Source: Desulfocapsa sp. (GTDB taxonomy: Bacteria; Desulfobacterota; Desulfobulbia; Desulfobulbales; Desulfocapsaceae). Taken from it: a stretch of DNA of 11,895 nt. Below are positions 1-7,052 of the stretch, piece after piece. Each line of letters begins with the position of its first letter. The stretch's first letter is position 1. The DNA lies in contig DAOWDZ010000138.1 in assembly GCA_030638765.1 (NCBI GenBank), positions 1-11,895 on the forward strand. The letters run 5' to 3'. The notes below the pieces were generated by a model. The model searched no databases. It worked only from the letters and a program-made list of their open reading frames with translations, and had not been told where the DNA came from. Both the position numbers and the translations under genes were made by a program.

Positions 1-8
1 AGTTTTCC

Positions 9-635
9 ATGGCCCTTCATGTCGTCGACCACCCACTCATTCGCCACAAAGTCGGTCTGTTAAGAGAAAAAGACATCTCAACAAACGCTTTTCGCGCATC
101 ATCCACCGAAATCGCCCGCCTCCTTGGTTATGAAGCTACTAAAGACTTCCCCACTGAAACAAAAACTATTGAAACCTGGGCCGGCCCTGCTGAAGTTGAA
201 TCCATAAAAGGTAAAAAAATCACCTTTGTTCCTATTCTTCGTGCCGGGCTAGGAATGATGGATGGAGTTTTTGATCTTATTCCTTCAGCAAAAGTCTCCA
301 TCGTTGGTTTTTATCGTGATGAAGAAACCTTTAAACCTGTTCAATACTATGTCAAACTTGCTAAAAATATTGATCAACGTACTGCCTTAATCCTTGATCC
401 AATGCTTGCAACTGGCGGTACTCTTAATGCTACAATTGATCTTTTGAAAGAAGCCGGATGTACATCTATTAAAGGGCTTTTTCTTGTCTCTGCTCCTGAA
501 GGTGTTAAAAACGTCCAAGATCGTCATCCAGATATCGATATTTATACAGCCGCACTTGATGAAAGACTTAATGAAAATGCTTACATCCTTCCTGGCCTTG
601 GTGATGCAGGAGATAAACTCTTTGGTACAAAGTAA
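9..635 (+). CDS. upp: Uracil phosphoribosyltransferase
   Basis: Cytoplasmic pyrimidine salvage enzyme that joins uracil and PRPP to give UMP and pyrophosphate. The 208-residue length is normal for the family. The PRPP-binding loop is visible as DPMLATGGT at residues 130-138, preceded by hydrophobic residues as expected for a type I phosphoribosyltransferase. The C-terminal uracil-binding stretch [11 protein letters not shown] lies near residue 192 and the protein ends in LFGTK, both typical of Upp. Only eight bases precede the ATG, so no ribosome binding site or promoter can be judged and an upstream gene could exist. The gene is followed by uracil permease on the same strand, which fits a uracil uptake and salvage operon. 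The assignment is firm. Confidence 0.96.
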   Translation: MALHVVDHPLIRHKVGLLREKDISTNAFRASSTEIARLLGYEATKDFPTETKTIETWAGPAEVESIKGKKITFVPILRAGLGMMDGVFDLIPSAKVSIVGFYRDEETFKPVQYYVKLAKNIDQRTALILDPMLATGGTLNATIDLLKEAGCTSIKGLFLVSAPEGVKNVQDRHPDIDIYTAALDERLNENAYILPGLGDAGDKLFGTK

Positions 636-670
636 ATTTACACACCAACGTTAATTCTACGAACACTATG

Positions 671-676
671 GGAGAG
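671..676 (+). promoter_or_regulatory. Ribosome binding site choosing the uraA start
   Basis: GGAGAG lies nine bases before the ATG at 686. It overlaps the upstream in-frame ATG at 668, which has no Shine-Dalgarno-like sequence of its own. This favours translation from 686. Confidence 0.65.
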
Positions 677-685
677 AAATTTCAT

Positions 686-1951
686 ATGAAAACACAACCA
701 ATAGATAGTGATTATAATTTTCGGCCTCAGGATATTATTCTAGGTGCTCAAATGCTTTTTGTAGCACTCGGCGCCCTTGTTCTTGTTCCGCTACTTACCG
801 GTCTAAACCCTAATGTAGCCTTATTTACTGCTGGTGCCGGTACTCTTCTTTTTCAAATTGTCACTAAAGGAAAAGTTCCCATCTTTCTTGCATCCTCCTT
901 TGCCTTCATTGCTCCAATTATTTATGGAGTTCAAACCTGGGGAATAGCTGGAACCATGTGTGGCTTAATGGCTGCAGGGATTTTTTATGTTTTACTCTCC
1001 ATTCTTATCTATTTTCAGGGAGGAGAAATTCTTCACAAGATACTACCTCCCATTGTCACAGGCCCTGTAATTATGGTAATTGGGCTCATCCTCGCCCCTG
1101 TTGCTGTTTTCATGGCCACAGGTATGACAGGAGATGGATCATTTGAACTGGTGCCACGTAATACTGCACTTATTGTTTCTGCGACATCACTTGGCGTAAC
1201 CCTTCTTGTTTCCTTACTTGGTAAAGGAATGTTCAAACTTATTCCTATTCTTTGCGGAATAATTGCCGGTTATCTCATATCCATTCCCTTCGGACTTGTT
1301 GATTTTACGCCTGTAAAAGATGCCGCATGGTTTGCAATACCTTCTTTCACATTTCCTGTTTGGAATCTCGAAGCAATTTTCTTTATCGTACCGGTAGCCA
1401 TTGCCCCTGCAATTGAACATTTTGGTGATGTCTTAGCCATTGGTTCAGTTACCAACAAAGATTATGTGAAAGATCCAGGTATCCATCGAACTATGCTTGG
1501 TGATGGGCTTGCTACAAGTTTCGCAGCTTTCTTTGGAGGACCGCCAAATACCACGTACTCTGAAGTAACCGGCGCCGTTACTCTTACAAAATCATTTAAT
1601 CCGGCCATTATGACATGGGCTGCAATTGTGGCAATTGTACTTGCTTTTGTTGGTAAAGTGGGCGCAATGCTGCAAACCATTCCATCTCCTGTGATGGGTG
1701 GCATCATGCTGCTGCTCTTTGGGGCAATAACCGTTGTTGGGTTAAATACTCTTGTTCGTGCTCAAGAAGATCTCACCGAACCACGAAACCTTGCTATAAT
1801 TTCTCTCATTATGGTCCTTGGTATTGGTGGAATGAGTTTTTCAGCTGGTGCCTTTACAGTCAAAGGTATTGGACTCGCCGGTATTGCTGGAGTTCTTCTT
1901 AACCTGATTTTACCTGGCAAAAAGCCCAAAGAAGATCCATCAACTGAATGA
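686..1951 (+). CDS. uraA: Uracil permease, NCS2 family
   Basis: Inner-membrane transporter of the nucleobase-cation symporter 2 (xanthine/uracil permease) family, expected to import uracil with protons. From the chosen start it has 421 residues and is dominated by hydrophobic helices, consistent with the usual 14-segment fold. Two glutamates that bind uracil in E. coli UraA (E241 and E290) have clear counterparts: E244 in IEHFGD and E293 in NTTYSE. The conserved KDPGIHR stretch lies between them and SPVMGG follows. An in-frame ATG at 668 would add six residues, but GGAGAG sits correctly only for the ATG at 686. The gene follows upp by 50 bases, and its stop codon overlaps the rsmI start (ATGA), implying co-transcription and translational coupling. 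Uracil is the likely substrate because of upp, though a related base cannot be excluded from sequence. Confidence 0.93.
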   Translation: MKTQPIDSDYNFRPQDIILGAQMLFVALGALVLVPLLTGLNPNVALFTAGAGTLLFQIVTKGKVPIFLASSFAFIAPIIYGVQTWGIAGTMCGLMAAGIFYVLLSILIYFQGGEILHKILPPIVTGPVIMVIGLILAPVAVFMATGMTGDGSFELVPRNTALIVSATSLGVTLLVSLLGKGMFKLIPILCGIIAGYLISIPFGLVDFTPVKDAAWFAIPSFTFPVWNLEAIFFIVPVAIAPAIEHFGDVLAIGSVTNKDYVKDPGIHRTMLGDGLATSFAAFFGGPPNTTYSEVTGAVTLTKSFNPAIMTWAAIVAIVLAFVGKVGAMLQTIPSPVMGGIMLLLFGAITVVGLNTLVRAQEDLTEPRNLAIISLIMVLGIGGMSFSAGAFTVKGIGLAGIAGVLLNLILPGKKPKEDPSTE

Positions 1952-2805
1952 TTACAGCCGATATTAAAACGGGTATTCTTTATGTAGCAGCAACACCCAT
2001 TGGAAATCTCGAAGACATCACTCTACGATGTCTTCGTGTTCTTGGGGAAGTTAATGTGATTGCTGCAGAGGATACTCGTCATACCAGAAAACTTTTGACG
2101 CATTTTAAGATTTCCACTCCATTAATCAGCTATTACCGTGAAAAAGAGGTGGAACGTTCTGCTCAACTCATAAAACGCCTCTTAGCTGGTGAGTCCATAG
2201 CTTTAGTGTCAGATGCTGGCACACCTGGTATTTCTGACCCTGGCGCAATTCTTGTTGCTCGTGCCCACGAAGCCGAAATTGTGGTTGTTCCACTCCCTGG
2301 TGCATCTGCATTAACTACTGCTCTTTCTGTTTCAGGTATAACAAATCCTCATTTTCTATTCCTTGGCTTTGCCCCGTCAAAAAAGTCACAAAGACGTTCT
2401 CTTCTCACTTCATTAATTAATTGCGAATACCCTGTTGCCTTTTATGAATCACCACGTCGTATAGAAAAGTTTCTTTCTGATATTTTAAATATCATGGGAG
2501 ACCGCCAGGTTTTTTCAGGAAGAGAACTTACTAAAACATACGAAGAGTTAGAAAAAGGTTCTGTAAGCTCACTATTAGAGCATGCTTCCTCAAGGAACAA
2601 TCGTGGAGAATTTGTTCTTATTATTGAACCAGGAACTGCAATTAAAGCTGAAGGCGAAAATCTTGAAGATCTTTTAACCTGGTATCGTGACAACACTTCC
2701 TTATCTCTTAAGGATGTCAGTCGAAAACTTTCAGAAGATCTCGGCCTGTCTCGTTCAAAAGTGTATCAGAAAGCCCTAAATATCTACAAAACAAAGCCAC
2801 ATTAA
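1948..2805 (+). CDS. rsmI: 16S rRNA (cytidine1402-2'-O)-methyltransferase
   Basis: SAM-dependent enzyme that 2'-O-methylates C1402 of 16S rRNA in the ribosomal P site. It belongs to the tetrapyrrole-methylase-fold (YraL/RsmI) family. The 285 residues show the standard motifs in order: LYVAATPIGNLEDIT from residue 11, AEDTRHTRKLL at 40-50, the SAM-loop signature VSDAGTPGISDPG at 87-99, LPGASA near 116, FYESPRR at 165-171 and GRELTKTYEE at 191-200. The last 35 or so residues look like the small helical C-terminal domain (LSLKDVSRKLSEDLGLSRSKVYQ reads like a helix-turn-helix). The ATG overlaps the uraA stop by four bases, and no strong ribosome binding site is visible, so expression probably depends on coupling to uraA. 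The link to uracil salvage is positional only. Confidence 0.95.
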   Translation: MITADIKTGILYVAATPIGNLEDITLRCLRVLGEVNVIAAEDTRHTRKLLTHFKISTPLISYYREKEVERSAQLIKRLLAGESIALVSDAGTPGISDPGAILVARAHEAEIVVVPLPGASALTTALSVSGITNPHFLFLGFAPSKKSQRRSLLTSLINCEYPVAFYESPRRIEKFLSDILNIMGDRQVFSGRELTKTYEELEKGSVSSLLEHASSRNNRGEFVLIIEPGTAIKAEGENLEDLLTWYRDNTSLSLKDVSRKLSEDLGLSRSKVYQKALNIYKTKPH

Positions 2806-2828
2806 TAAACCCCAGCCAACACATTATC

Positions 2829-4454
2829 ATGAAAATCAGAAGCTGTGTCACTCCACAACAACAGTTTATGTATGGTATTCACAAGCCAGATTATATTACT
2901 GCTAATCTACGAATTAATACCAAGATAAGTCCTCTTGGTACTCTTGATGCATCACAAACATATTCAAATAAAGTTAACTTTCCTGACTCAGATGTGAGGG
3001 TCAAAGATGCCGACTGGATCTTTGAAATTCCTAATCCATTCTCTTTTCGTGGCTCCACGTTTATAGACAAGGAATGGGCCGACAACAGTGCTAGCAATCC
3101 ACATAAAACAAACCTGCCTCCTAAAGAAGAACTTTCACTTAATGAACTTTTCAGAAAAGAAGATATTCCACCTTCACTTTTCAACAAACTCCCAACAGCT
3201 CTTCACCTCACCTTGGCAACAAGCTCGACAGATCCAAAAGATCTGGTACAATTAGCTGAAATCTGTTGTAGTTTTGAAAAAAACAAGGAAGCCGTCCCCA
3301 TTGGATTACGTTACACAAAAGATTCACAGGGACGCCCCCGTGCAGTTATCAATAACCACGATCTTTTTGAAGCAGTGGCCAATAATCCGGCTCTTCCTGA
3401 CTGTTATAAAATAGTAATGGTCCTTCGCCCAGGTACCCAGGGTGACAGTGAAATCGTTGGTGATTTCAGAGATCATGATGGTAATCATGTATTTGAATAC
3501 CTGCGAAGGAATTCCTATATTGCAGGCGGTCATTACGCTGCGAATATGGCCGACGATGCAATCAGATATTCTATCAATGATCTTTCTGAATCTGACATAA
3601 ATGGATTACGTCACCTGTATTACCAGCGTAGTTTCGTTCGGCTTGCAACACATTTAGAAATTAAGATATCCAATAAACAAAAGCTTTATTCTTCTGAAGC
3701 GCTTGAACAATTGAGAATAGATATTAAAAAATCTATTAAAAAGGGTACTTCTCCTGAAATCACATCCACTCTCTGGGGATGGAATTTTGGCTTTGATTAT
3801 GCCCCCACCGGATATCGCCTTCATGCTTCTCATCAGCAAATCCATCAGCAATATGCTATGCTTCCACACACAGTAGCTCTGCACAATGGTAGTCTGCATA
3901 CTTCAACAGAAACCATGCCTTCTTTTGGATGTGGAGATATGATCGCAGAAGTAATACAAAGCTATCACAATGATAATAAAAGTGACTTTTTCACTGATTA
4001 TCTGGCTTGTATACGTAAAAATGTCCGTATGGACGACCGGGATGACCTTGAATCCAGTCTAATAGTCTGGGAGGATGAACATACCATACTCTTTGTTCCA
4101 AAAGCGCAGACATCCCAATGGGAACTCCAGCTTATGGCAAAAGAAAATGAAAATGGTGAGATAATAGGGAATATTCTGGAAGCAGATACTGCTTCCAGAA
4201 CATCACTTAACCGAGGGATTTTTATGGCTCAGAAGGCACTTGCTGGCCTTGGAGCCAGAATGGTTACATCAATTGAATATCCAAAACGAATAGGCAAAAC
4301 AGGGGAAACGGGGCAACACCTTCTCTACAGCCTCCTCCCCAAACTACCACAATCTCCAGGAGCCTTCAGCGAAGCACAGCTCCGCTATATTAATGGCCAT
4401 TACCCTGAAGATTTTGCAGCTGTATGTAGACAACAGCTGCAAAATATACGCTGA
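2829..4454 (+). CDS. Uncharacterised protein, possibly HIT/GalT-like
   Basis: I do not recognise this 541-residue protein by name. It has no signal peptide or membrane segment, so it is probably cytoplasmic. Around residues 331-346 it has a histidine cluster, LHASHQQIHQQYAMLP (H332, H335, H339). This resembles the active-site region of GalT and Ap4A phosphorylases, where His-x-His-x-Gln-type motifs follow a Ser/Asn-rich turn. The later part also reads like the second half of GalT: LIVWEDEHTILFVPKAQTS at 411-429, WELQLMAK at 431-438, a helical stretch ending LAGLGA near 476, and a tail with GHYPEDFAAVCRQ like the GalT ending PE-x-AA-x-x-LR. An earlier segment (194-265) could be the first half-domain. 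The exact HxHxH or HPHxQ signature is not present, so enzymatic activity on nucleotides is inference. It starts 23 bases after rsmI with no clear ribosome binding site. ATG at 2868 is an alternative start. The 3' end contains a perfect inverted repeat. Confidence 0.85.
   Translation: MKIRSCVTPQQQFMYGIHKPDYITANLRINTKISPLGTLDASQTYSNKVNFPDSDVRVKDADWIFEIPNPFSFRGSTFIDKEWADNSASNPHKTNLPPKEELSLNELFRKEDIPPSLFNKLPTALHLTLATSSTDPKDLVQLAEICCSFEKNKEAVPIGLRYTKDSQGRPRAVINNHDLFEAVANNPALPDCYKIVMVLRPGTQGDSEIVGDFRDHDGNHVFEYLRRNSYIAGGHYAANMADDAIRYSINDLSESDINGLRHLYYQRSFVRLATHLEIKISNKQKLYSSEALEQLRIDIKKSIKKGTSPEITSTLWGWNFGFDYAPTGYRLHASHQQIHQQYAMLPHTVALHNGSLHTSTETMPSFGCGDMIAEVIQSYHNDNKSDFFTDYLACIRKNVRMDDRDDLESSLIVWEDEHTILFVPKAQTSQWELQLMAKENENGEIIGNILEADTASRTSLNRGIFMAQKALAGLGARMVTSIEYPKRIGKTGETGQHLLYSLLPKLPQSPGAFSEAQLRYINGHYPEDFAAVCRQQLQNIR
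4411..4445. repeat. Perfect 13-bp inverted repeat at a convergent gene end
   Basis: Arms ATTTTGCAGCTGT (4411-4423) and ACAGCTGCAAAAT (4433-4445) are exact reverse complements with a 9-base loop. It spans the last coding bases of the 541-residue protein and lies 18 bases beyond the fliW stop. It would form a stable hairpin in transcripts from either strand. The 3' arm ends in A residues rather than a T-run in both directions, so it is not a textbook intrinsic terminator. It may still block read-through between the convergent genes. Confidence 0.7.
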
Positions 4455-4463
4455 CAAAATTTA

Positions 4464-4883
4464 TTAATGCTCCAGATCACTCCACTGAGGTCTTAAAACT
4501 TTCTGGATTCCTAATTGCTCCTGAACATTTATAATGAGTGGGCCCGCAATATTGGCATCAATCAAAGTACCATTATTGTCCTCTTTTTTCTTAAGCATCA
4601 GAAACACTCCGATATCCAGAGGATTTTCTGCTTTTAAAGTTATTTGTTCCAGATCGTCAAGAAATATATCATAATTTAAATCAAAAGCCGTAGGGTCTAC
4701 CAATGTAAACGTAACAGAAGGAGCCTCACAGGATTCCAGCCAATATGCAGAAACTTTACCATCATCCTTGTGAAAAATCTTAAAAGTAGTGTATTCTTCG
4801 AAACCGGGAATACCCTTGGGAAATGTAATAATTTTTTCCGATTGAATTGTTGGTTGACGAGTTACTCTGCTTTGCATACTCAT
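4464..4883 (-). CDS. fliW: Flagellar assembly factor FliW
   Basis: Small cytoplasmic protein that in characterised bacteria binds both flagellin and the translational repressor CsrA, so that free FliW sequesters CsrA and releases flagellin synthesis. From the chosen ATG it has 139 residues, a usual length. Family features are visible: ITFPKGIPGFEEYTTF near the N-terminus, YWLESCEAPSVTFTLVDP in the middle, and a final region NIAGPLIINVQEQLGIQKVL matching the FliW pattern of NL-x-AP-x-x-IN followed by G-x-Q. A GTG at 4889 extends the frame by two codons but lies inside the AGGGAG ribosome binding site, so ATG 4883 is preferred. ATG 4877 is also possible. The gene ends in two consecutive TAA codons. 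Its common partner csrA is not adjacent: the gene stands alone between a convergent operon and a divergent trpB. Confidence 0.92.
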   Translation of the reverse strand: MSMQSRVTRQPTIQSEKIITFPKGIPGFEEYTTFKIFHKDDGKVSAYWLESCEAPSVTFTLVDPTAFDLNYDIFLDDLEQITLKAENPLDIGVFLMLKKKEDNNGTLIDANIAGPLIINVQEQLGIQKVLRPQWSDLEH

Positions 4884-4894
4884 AATCACTCCCT
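4884..4894 (-). promoter_or_regulatory. Ribosome binding site choosing the fliW start
   Basis: On the minus strand AGGGAG (4894 to 4889) is followed by five bases and then ATG at 4883. The alternative GTG start at 4889 overlaps this site and is therefore unlikely. Confidence 0.7.
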
Positions 4895-4940
4895 GATTTA
4901 TTTTTTTAATAATAGATACTAAAATTGCCTAACACTATTT

Positions 4941-4968
4941 ATATCGGCATCAAAACATAATAAGATTA
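4941..4968 (-). promoter_or_regulatory. Possible sigma-28 (FliA-type) promoter of fliW
   Basis: On the minus strand GCCGATAT (4948 to 4941) matches seven of eight bases of the flagellar sigma-28 -10 element GCCGATAA. Upstream, after a 12-base spacer, TAATCTTA (4968 to 4961) matches five of eight bases of TAAAGTTT. The usual spacer is 11. Transcription would start some 50 bases before the fliW ATG. A flagellar sigma factor driving fliW fits the gene's role, but the -35 match is weak and no transcript is known. Confidence 0.35.
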
Positions 4969-4994
4969 GACTTTTCTTTATCGGAGTTAATGTA

Positions 4995-6227
4995 ATGGAT
5001 TCGAATGGATTTTTTGGAAACTGGGGGGGAGCCTATATCCCTGAAGTGCTGCATCAAACATTTCAAGAGCTTAAAATTGAATACGAAAAATGTCGCAAAG
5101 ACCCGGATTTCTGGCAAGAATACCTAACACTGATGTCTACATATTCATGTCGCCCAACCCCACTAACCTATGCTGAGAACCTCACTCATCATTTCGGGGG
5201 AGCACAAATTTATATTAAACGAGAAGACCTTAATCATACCGGTGCCCACAAGGCAAATAATGTTATGGGTCAGGGCCTACTTGTCAAACGCATGGGGAAA
5301 AAGCGGGTTATTGCTGAAACCGGTGCAGGTCAGCATGGTATGGCAACGGCCACAATGGCAGCAAAATTCGGACTCGACTGCACTATCTATATGGGTGAGG
5401 AAGATGTCCTCCGTCAACGTCCTAATGTTTTCTGGATGGAAAAAATGGGCGCAACCGTTGTTACTGTGAAGGATGGCTCTCGAACTCTAAAAGATGCCAT
5501 AAACGAAGCCTTTCGAGACTGGGTTACCAATGTTGAGGATACCCACTATGTTTTTGGTACTGCATGCGGCCCTGCCCCATTCCCTGAAATGGTTACCTGG
5601 TTTCAATCCATAATTGGTATCGAAGCAGCTGATCAAATCGTAAAGTACCATGGAAAAATGCCTGCAAAAATATATGCCTGTGTTGGCGGAGGCTCCAATG
5701 CCATGGGTATTTTCAAACGCTTTCTCGATGAACCTGACTTGGAGCTCGTTGGTGTGGAAGCTGGAGGCCTCGGTGCTGACAGCGGTGCCCATGCCATACG
5801 TCTTTCAAGCCCAGATGCTACACCTGGTGTTGCTCAAGGCTATAAAACCATGTTTCTTCAAAATGAAGACGGTCAAATGAAACACACCCATTCAGTGGCA
5901 GCAGGGCTAGACTATGTCGGCGTATCCCCTATCCTGAGTGATCTGTGGGAAAACAAAAAGGTTCGTTTTGAATCAGCAACGGATGATGAAGTAATGCAGT
6001 CTCTTGATCTTACAATGAAACTTGAGGGAATCATACCCGCTCTCGAATCATCCCACGCATTCGCAGGAGCATTCAGAGAAGTAGGAAAACTCTCAAAAGA
6101 TGACGCCATTATTATCAATCAATCAGGCCGTGGTGACAAAGATATCTTTACAATTGCTCATGCTTTTAAAGACCCATCATGGAAAAAGTTTATCATTGAT
6201 CGTGGTAGAGAATACAGCACCGAATAA
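4995..6227 (+). CDS. trpB: Tryptophan synthase beta subunit (divergent)
   Basis: PLP enzyme that condenses indole with serine to give tryptophan, normally in an alpha2-beta2 complex with TrpA. It has 410 residues, close to the usual 390-410. Core residues are all present: the PLP lysine K86 in HTGAHK, catalytic E108 in AETGAGQHG, the phosphate-binding loop GGGSNAMG at 231-238, D306 in AGLDY, E351 in ESSHA and S377 in SGRGDKD. Several normally conserved positions differ: HTGAHKANN for HTGAHKINN, TACGPAPFPEMV for VAGPHPYPTIV, GVAQG for GVLHG, and VGVSPILSDLW in place of PGVGPEHAYL. The start is supported by GGAG eight bases upstream. trpA follows after 50 bases. No other trp gene and no leader peptide or attenuator is visible, so this may be a second or specialised TrpB. 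Fold and PLP chemistry are firm; the physiological substrate pair is inferred. Confidence 0.92.
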   Translation: MDSNGFFGNWGGAYIPEVLHQTFQELKIEYEKCRKDPDFWQEYLTLMSTYSCRPTPLTYAENLTHHFGGAQIYIKREDLNHTGAHKANNVMGQGLLVKRMGKKRVIAETGAGQHGMATATMAAKFGLDCTIYMGEEDVLRQRPNVFWMEKMGATVVTVKDGSRTLKDAINEAFRDWVTNVEDTHYVFGTACGPAPFPEMVTWFQSIIGIEAADQIVKYHGKMPAKIYACVGGGSNAMGIFKRFLDEPDLELVGVEAGGLGADSGAHAIRLSSPDATPGVAQGYKTMFLQNEDGQMKHTHSVAAGLDYVGVSPILSDLWENKKVRFESATDDEVMQSLDLTMKLEGIIPALESSHAFAGAFREVGKLSKDDAIIINQSGRGDKDIFTIAHAFKDPSWKKFIIDRGREYSTE

Positions 6228-6277
6228 TCAGACATATTAGCAAAGAACATAAAAACACACCCGATACAGGATTTGAT

Positions 6278-7042
6278 ATGCAGTTAGAACAGCAATTACG
6301 CGATACATTAAAAGAAAAAGATATACTTCTTATGACTCATATTGTGCTTGGCTACCCTACACTTGATGTAAACCGTGAAGTCATCCGGCAGATGGTTGCC
6401 AATGGAGTTGATTGTATTGAGATGCAAATTCCTTTTTCAGAACCAATGGCTGATGGGCCAGTTATTTTGAAAGCCAATCAGGATTCACTTGCTGCAGGTA
6501 CTACGGTTGAGGACTGTTTTAAATTTGGTGCTGAAATGGTCAAAACCCATGACATCCCCTTTCTCTTTATGACCTATTACAACATTATTTTCAAATATGG
6601 TGAAGAAGCCTTTATGAAAAGAGCATCTGAAAGTGGCATAAAAGGTTTTATCGTTCCAGATCTTCCTCCAGAAATGGGAAAATCGTTTCTGGCAGCGGCA
6701 GACAAGTATGAACTTTCCCCAATTCTCATTTATGCGCCAACATCAACAGATTCACGCATGAAGGAACTTGCAGATTATGGCCGCGGTTTTATCTATTGTG
6801 TCGCACGACGCGGAGTCACAGGAAAGAAATCAGAGTTTGACAAAGATTTTGATGGATACCTTGCCAGGTGTCGGACAGCAACAGAGCTCCCCCTTGCTGT
6901 GGGATTTGGAATCCAGAGTAAAGAAGATATTGAAGCATTAAAGGGAAAAGCCGATATGGCAGTTATCGGCTCTCGTACCATTAAACTGGTTGAAGCTGAG
7001 GGTGCTGATGCTGTAGGGCCATTTATTGCGGGACTTCGCTGA
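6278..7042 (+). CDS. trpA: Tryptophan synthase alpha subunit (divergent)
   Basis: TIM-barrel lyase that cleaves indole-3-glycerol phosphate and channels indole to TrpB. The 254 residues are slightly shorter than the usual 260-270. The catalytic glutamate and aspartate (E49 and D60 in Salmonella) correspond to E48 in CIEMQ and D59 in MADGP. The flexible loop region keeps GVTG (RRGVTGKK), and the phosphate-binding segment VGFGIQSKEDI and the GSRTIKLVE strand are in place. Departures from consensus include PFSEP for PFSDP and ARRGVTG for the more common SRAGVTG type. AGGA lies six bases before the ATG. It is paired with the equally atypical trpB upstream, suggesting that the two subunits diverged together. 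It ends ten bases from the convergent sigma-54 activator gene, and I see no clear terminator between them. Confidence 0.92.
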   Translation: MQLEQQLRDTLKEKDILLMTHIVLGYPTLDVNREVIRQMVANGVDCIEMQIPFSEPMADGPVILKANQDSLAAGTTVEDCFKFGAEMVKTHDIPFLFMTYYNIIFKYGEEAFMKRASESGIKGFIVPDLPPEMGKSFLAAADKYELSPILIYAPTSTDSRMKELADYGRGFIYCVARRGVTGKKSEFDKDFDGYLARCRTATELPLAVGFGIQSKEDIEALKGKADMAVIGSRTIKLVEAEGADAVGPFIAGLR

Positions 7043-7052
7043 ACAAGAGCAT

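Noticed and set aside
4411..4445. Classical bidirectional intrinsic terminator at the inverted repeat
   Set aside because: The 3' arm ends in A residues in both orientations and no T-run follows, so the intrinsic-terminator rule is not met. It is kept only as an unexplained repeat.
4890..4994. Tryptophan attenuator or leader peptide before trpB
   Set aside because: No short frame with clustered Trp codons and no alternating hairpins with a T-run are visible in the 105-base gap.
4995..6227. Assignment of the beta subunit to the long TrpB2 class
   Set aside because: TrpB2 proteins are usually longer (around 450 residues) and have characteristic insertions. This 410-residue protein aligns in length and motifs with TrpB1-type, only divergent.
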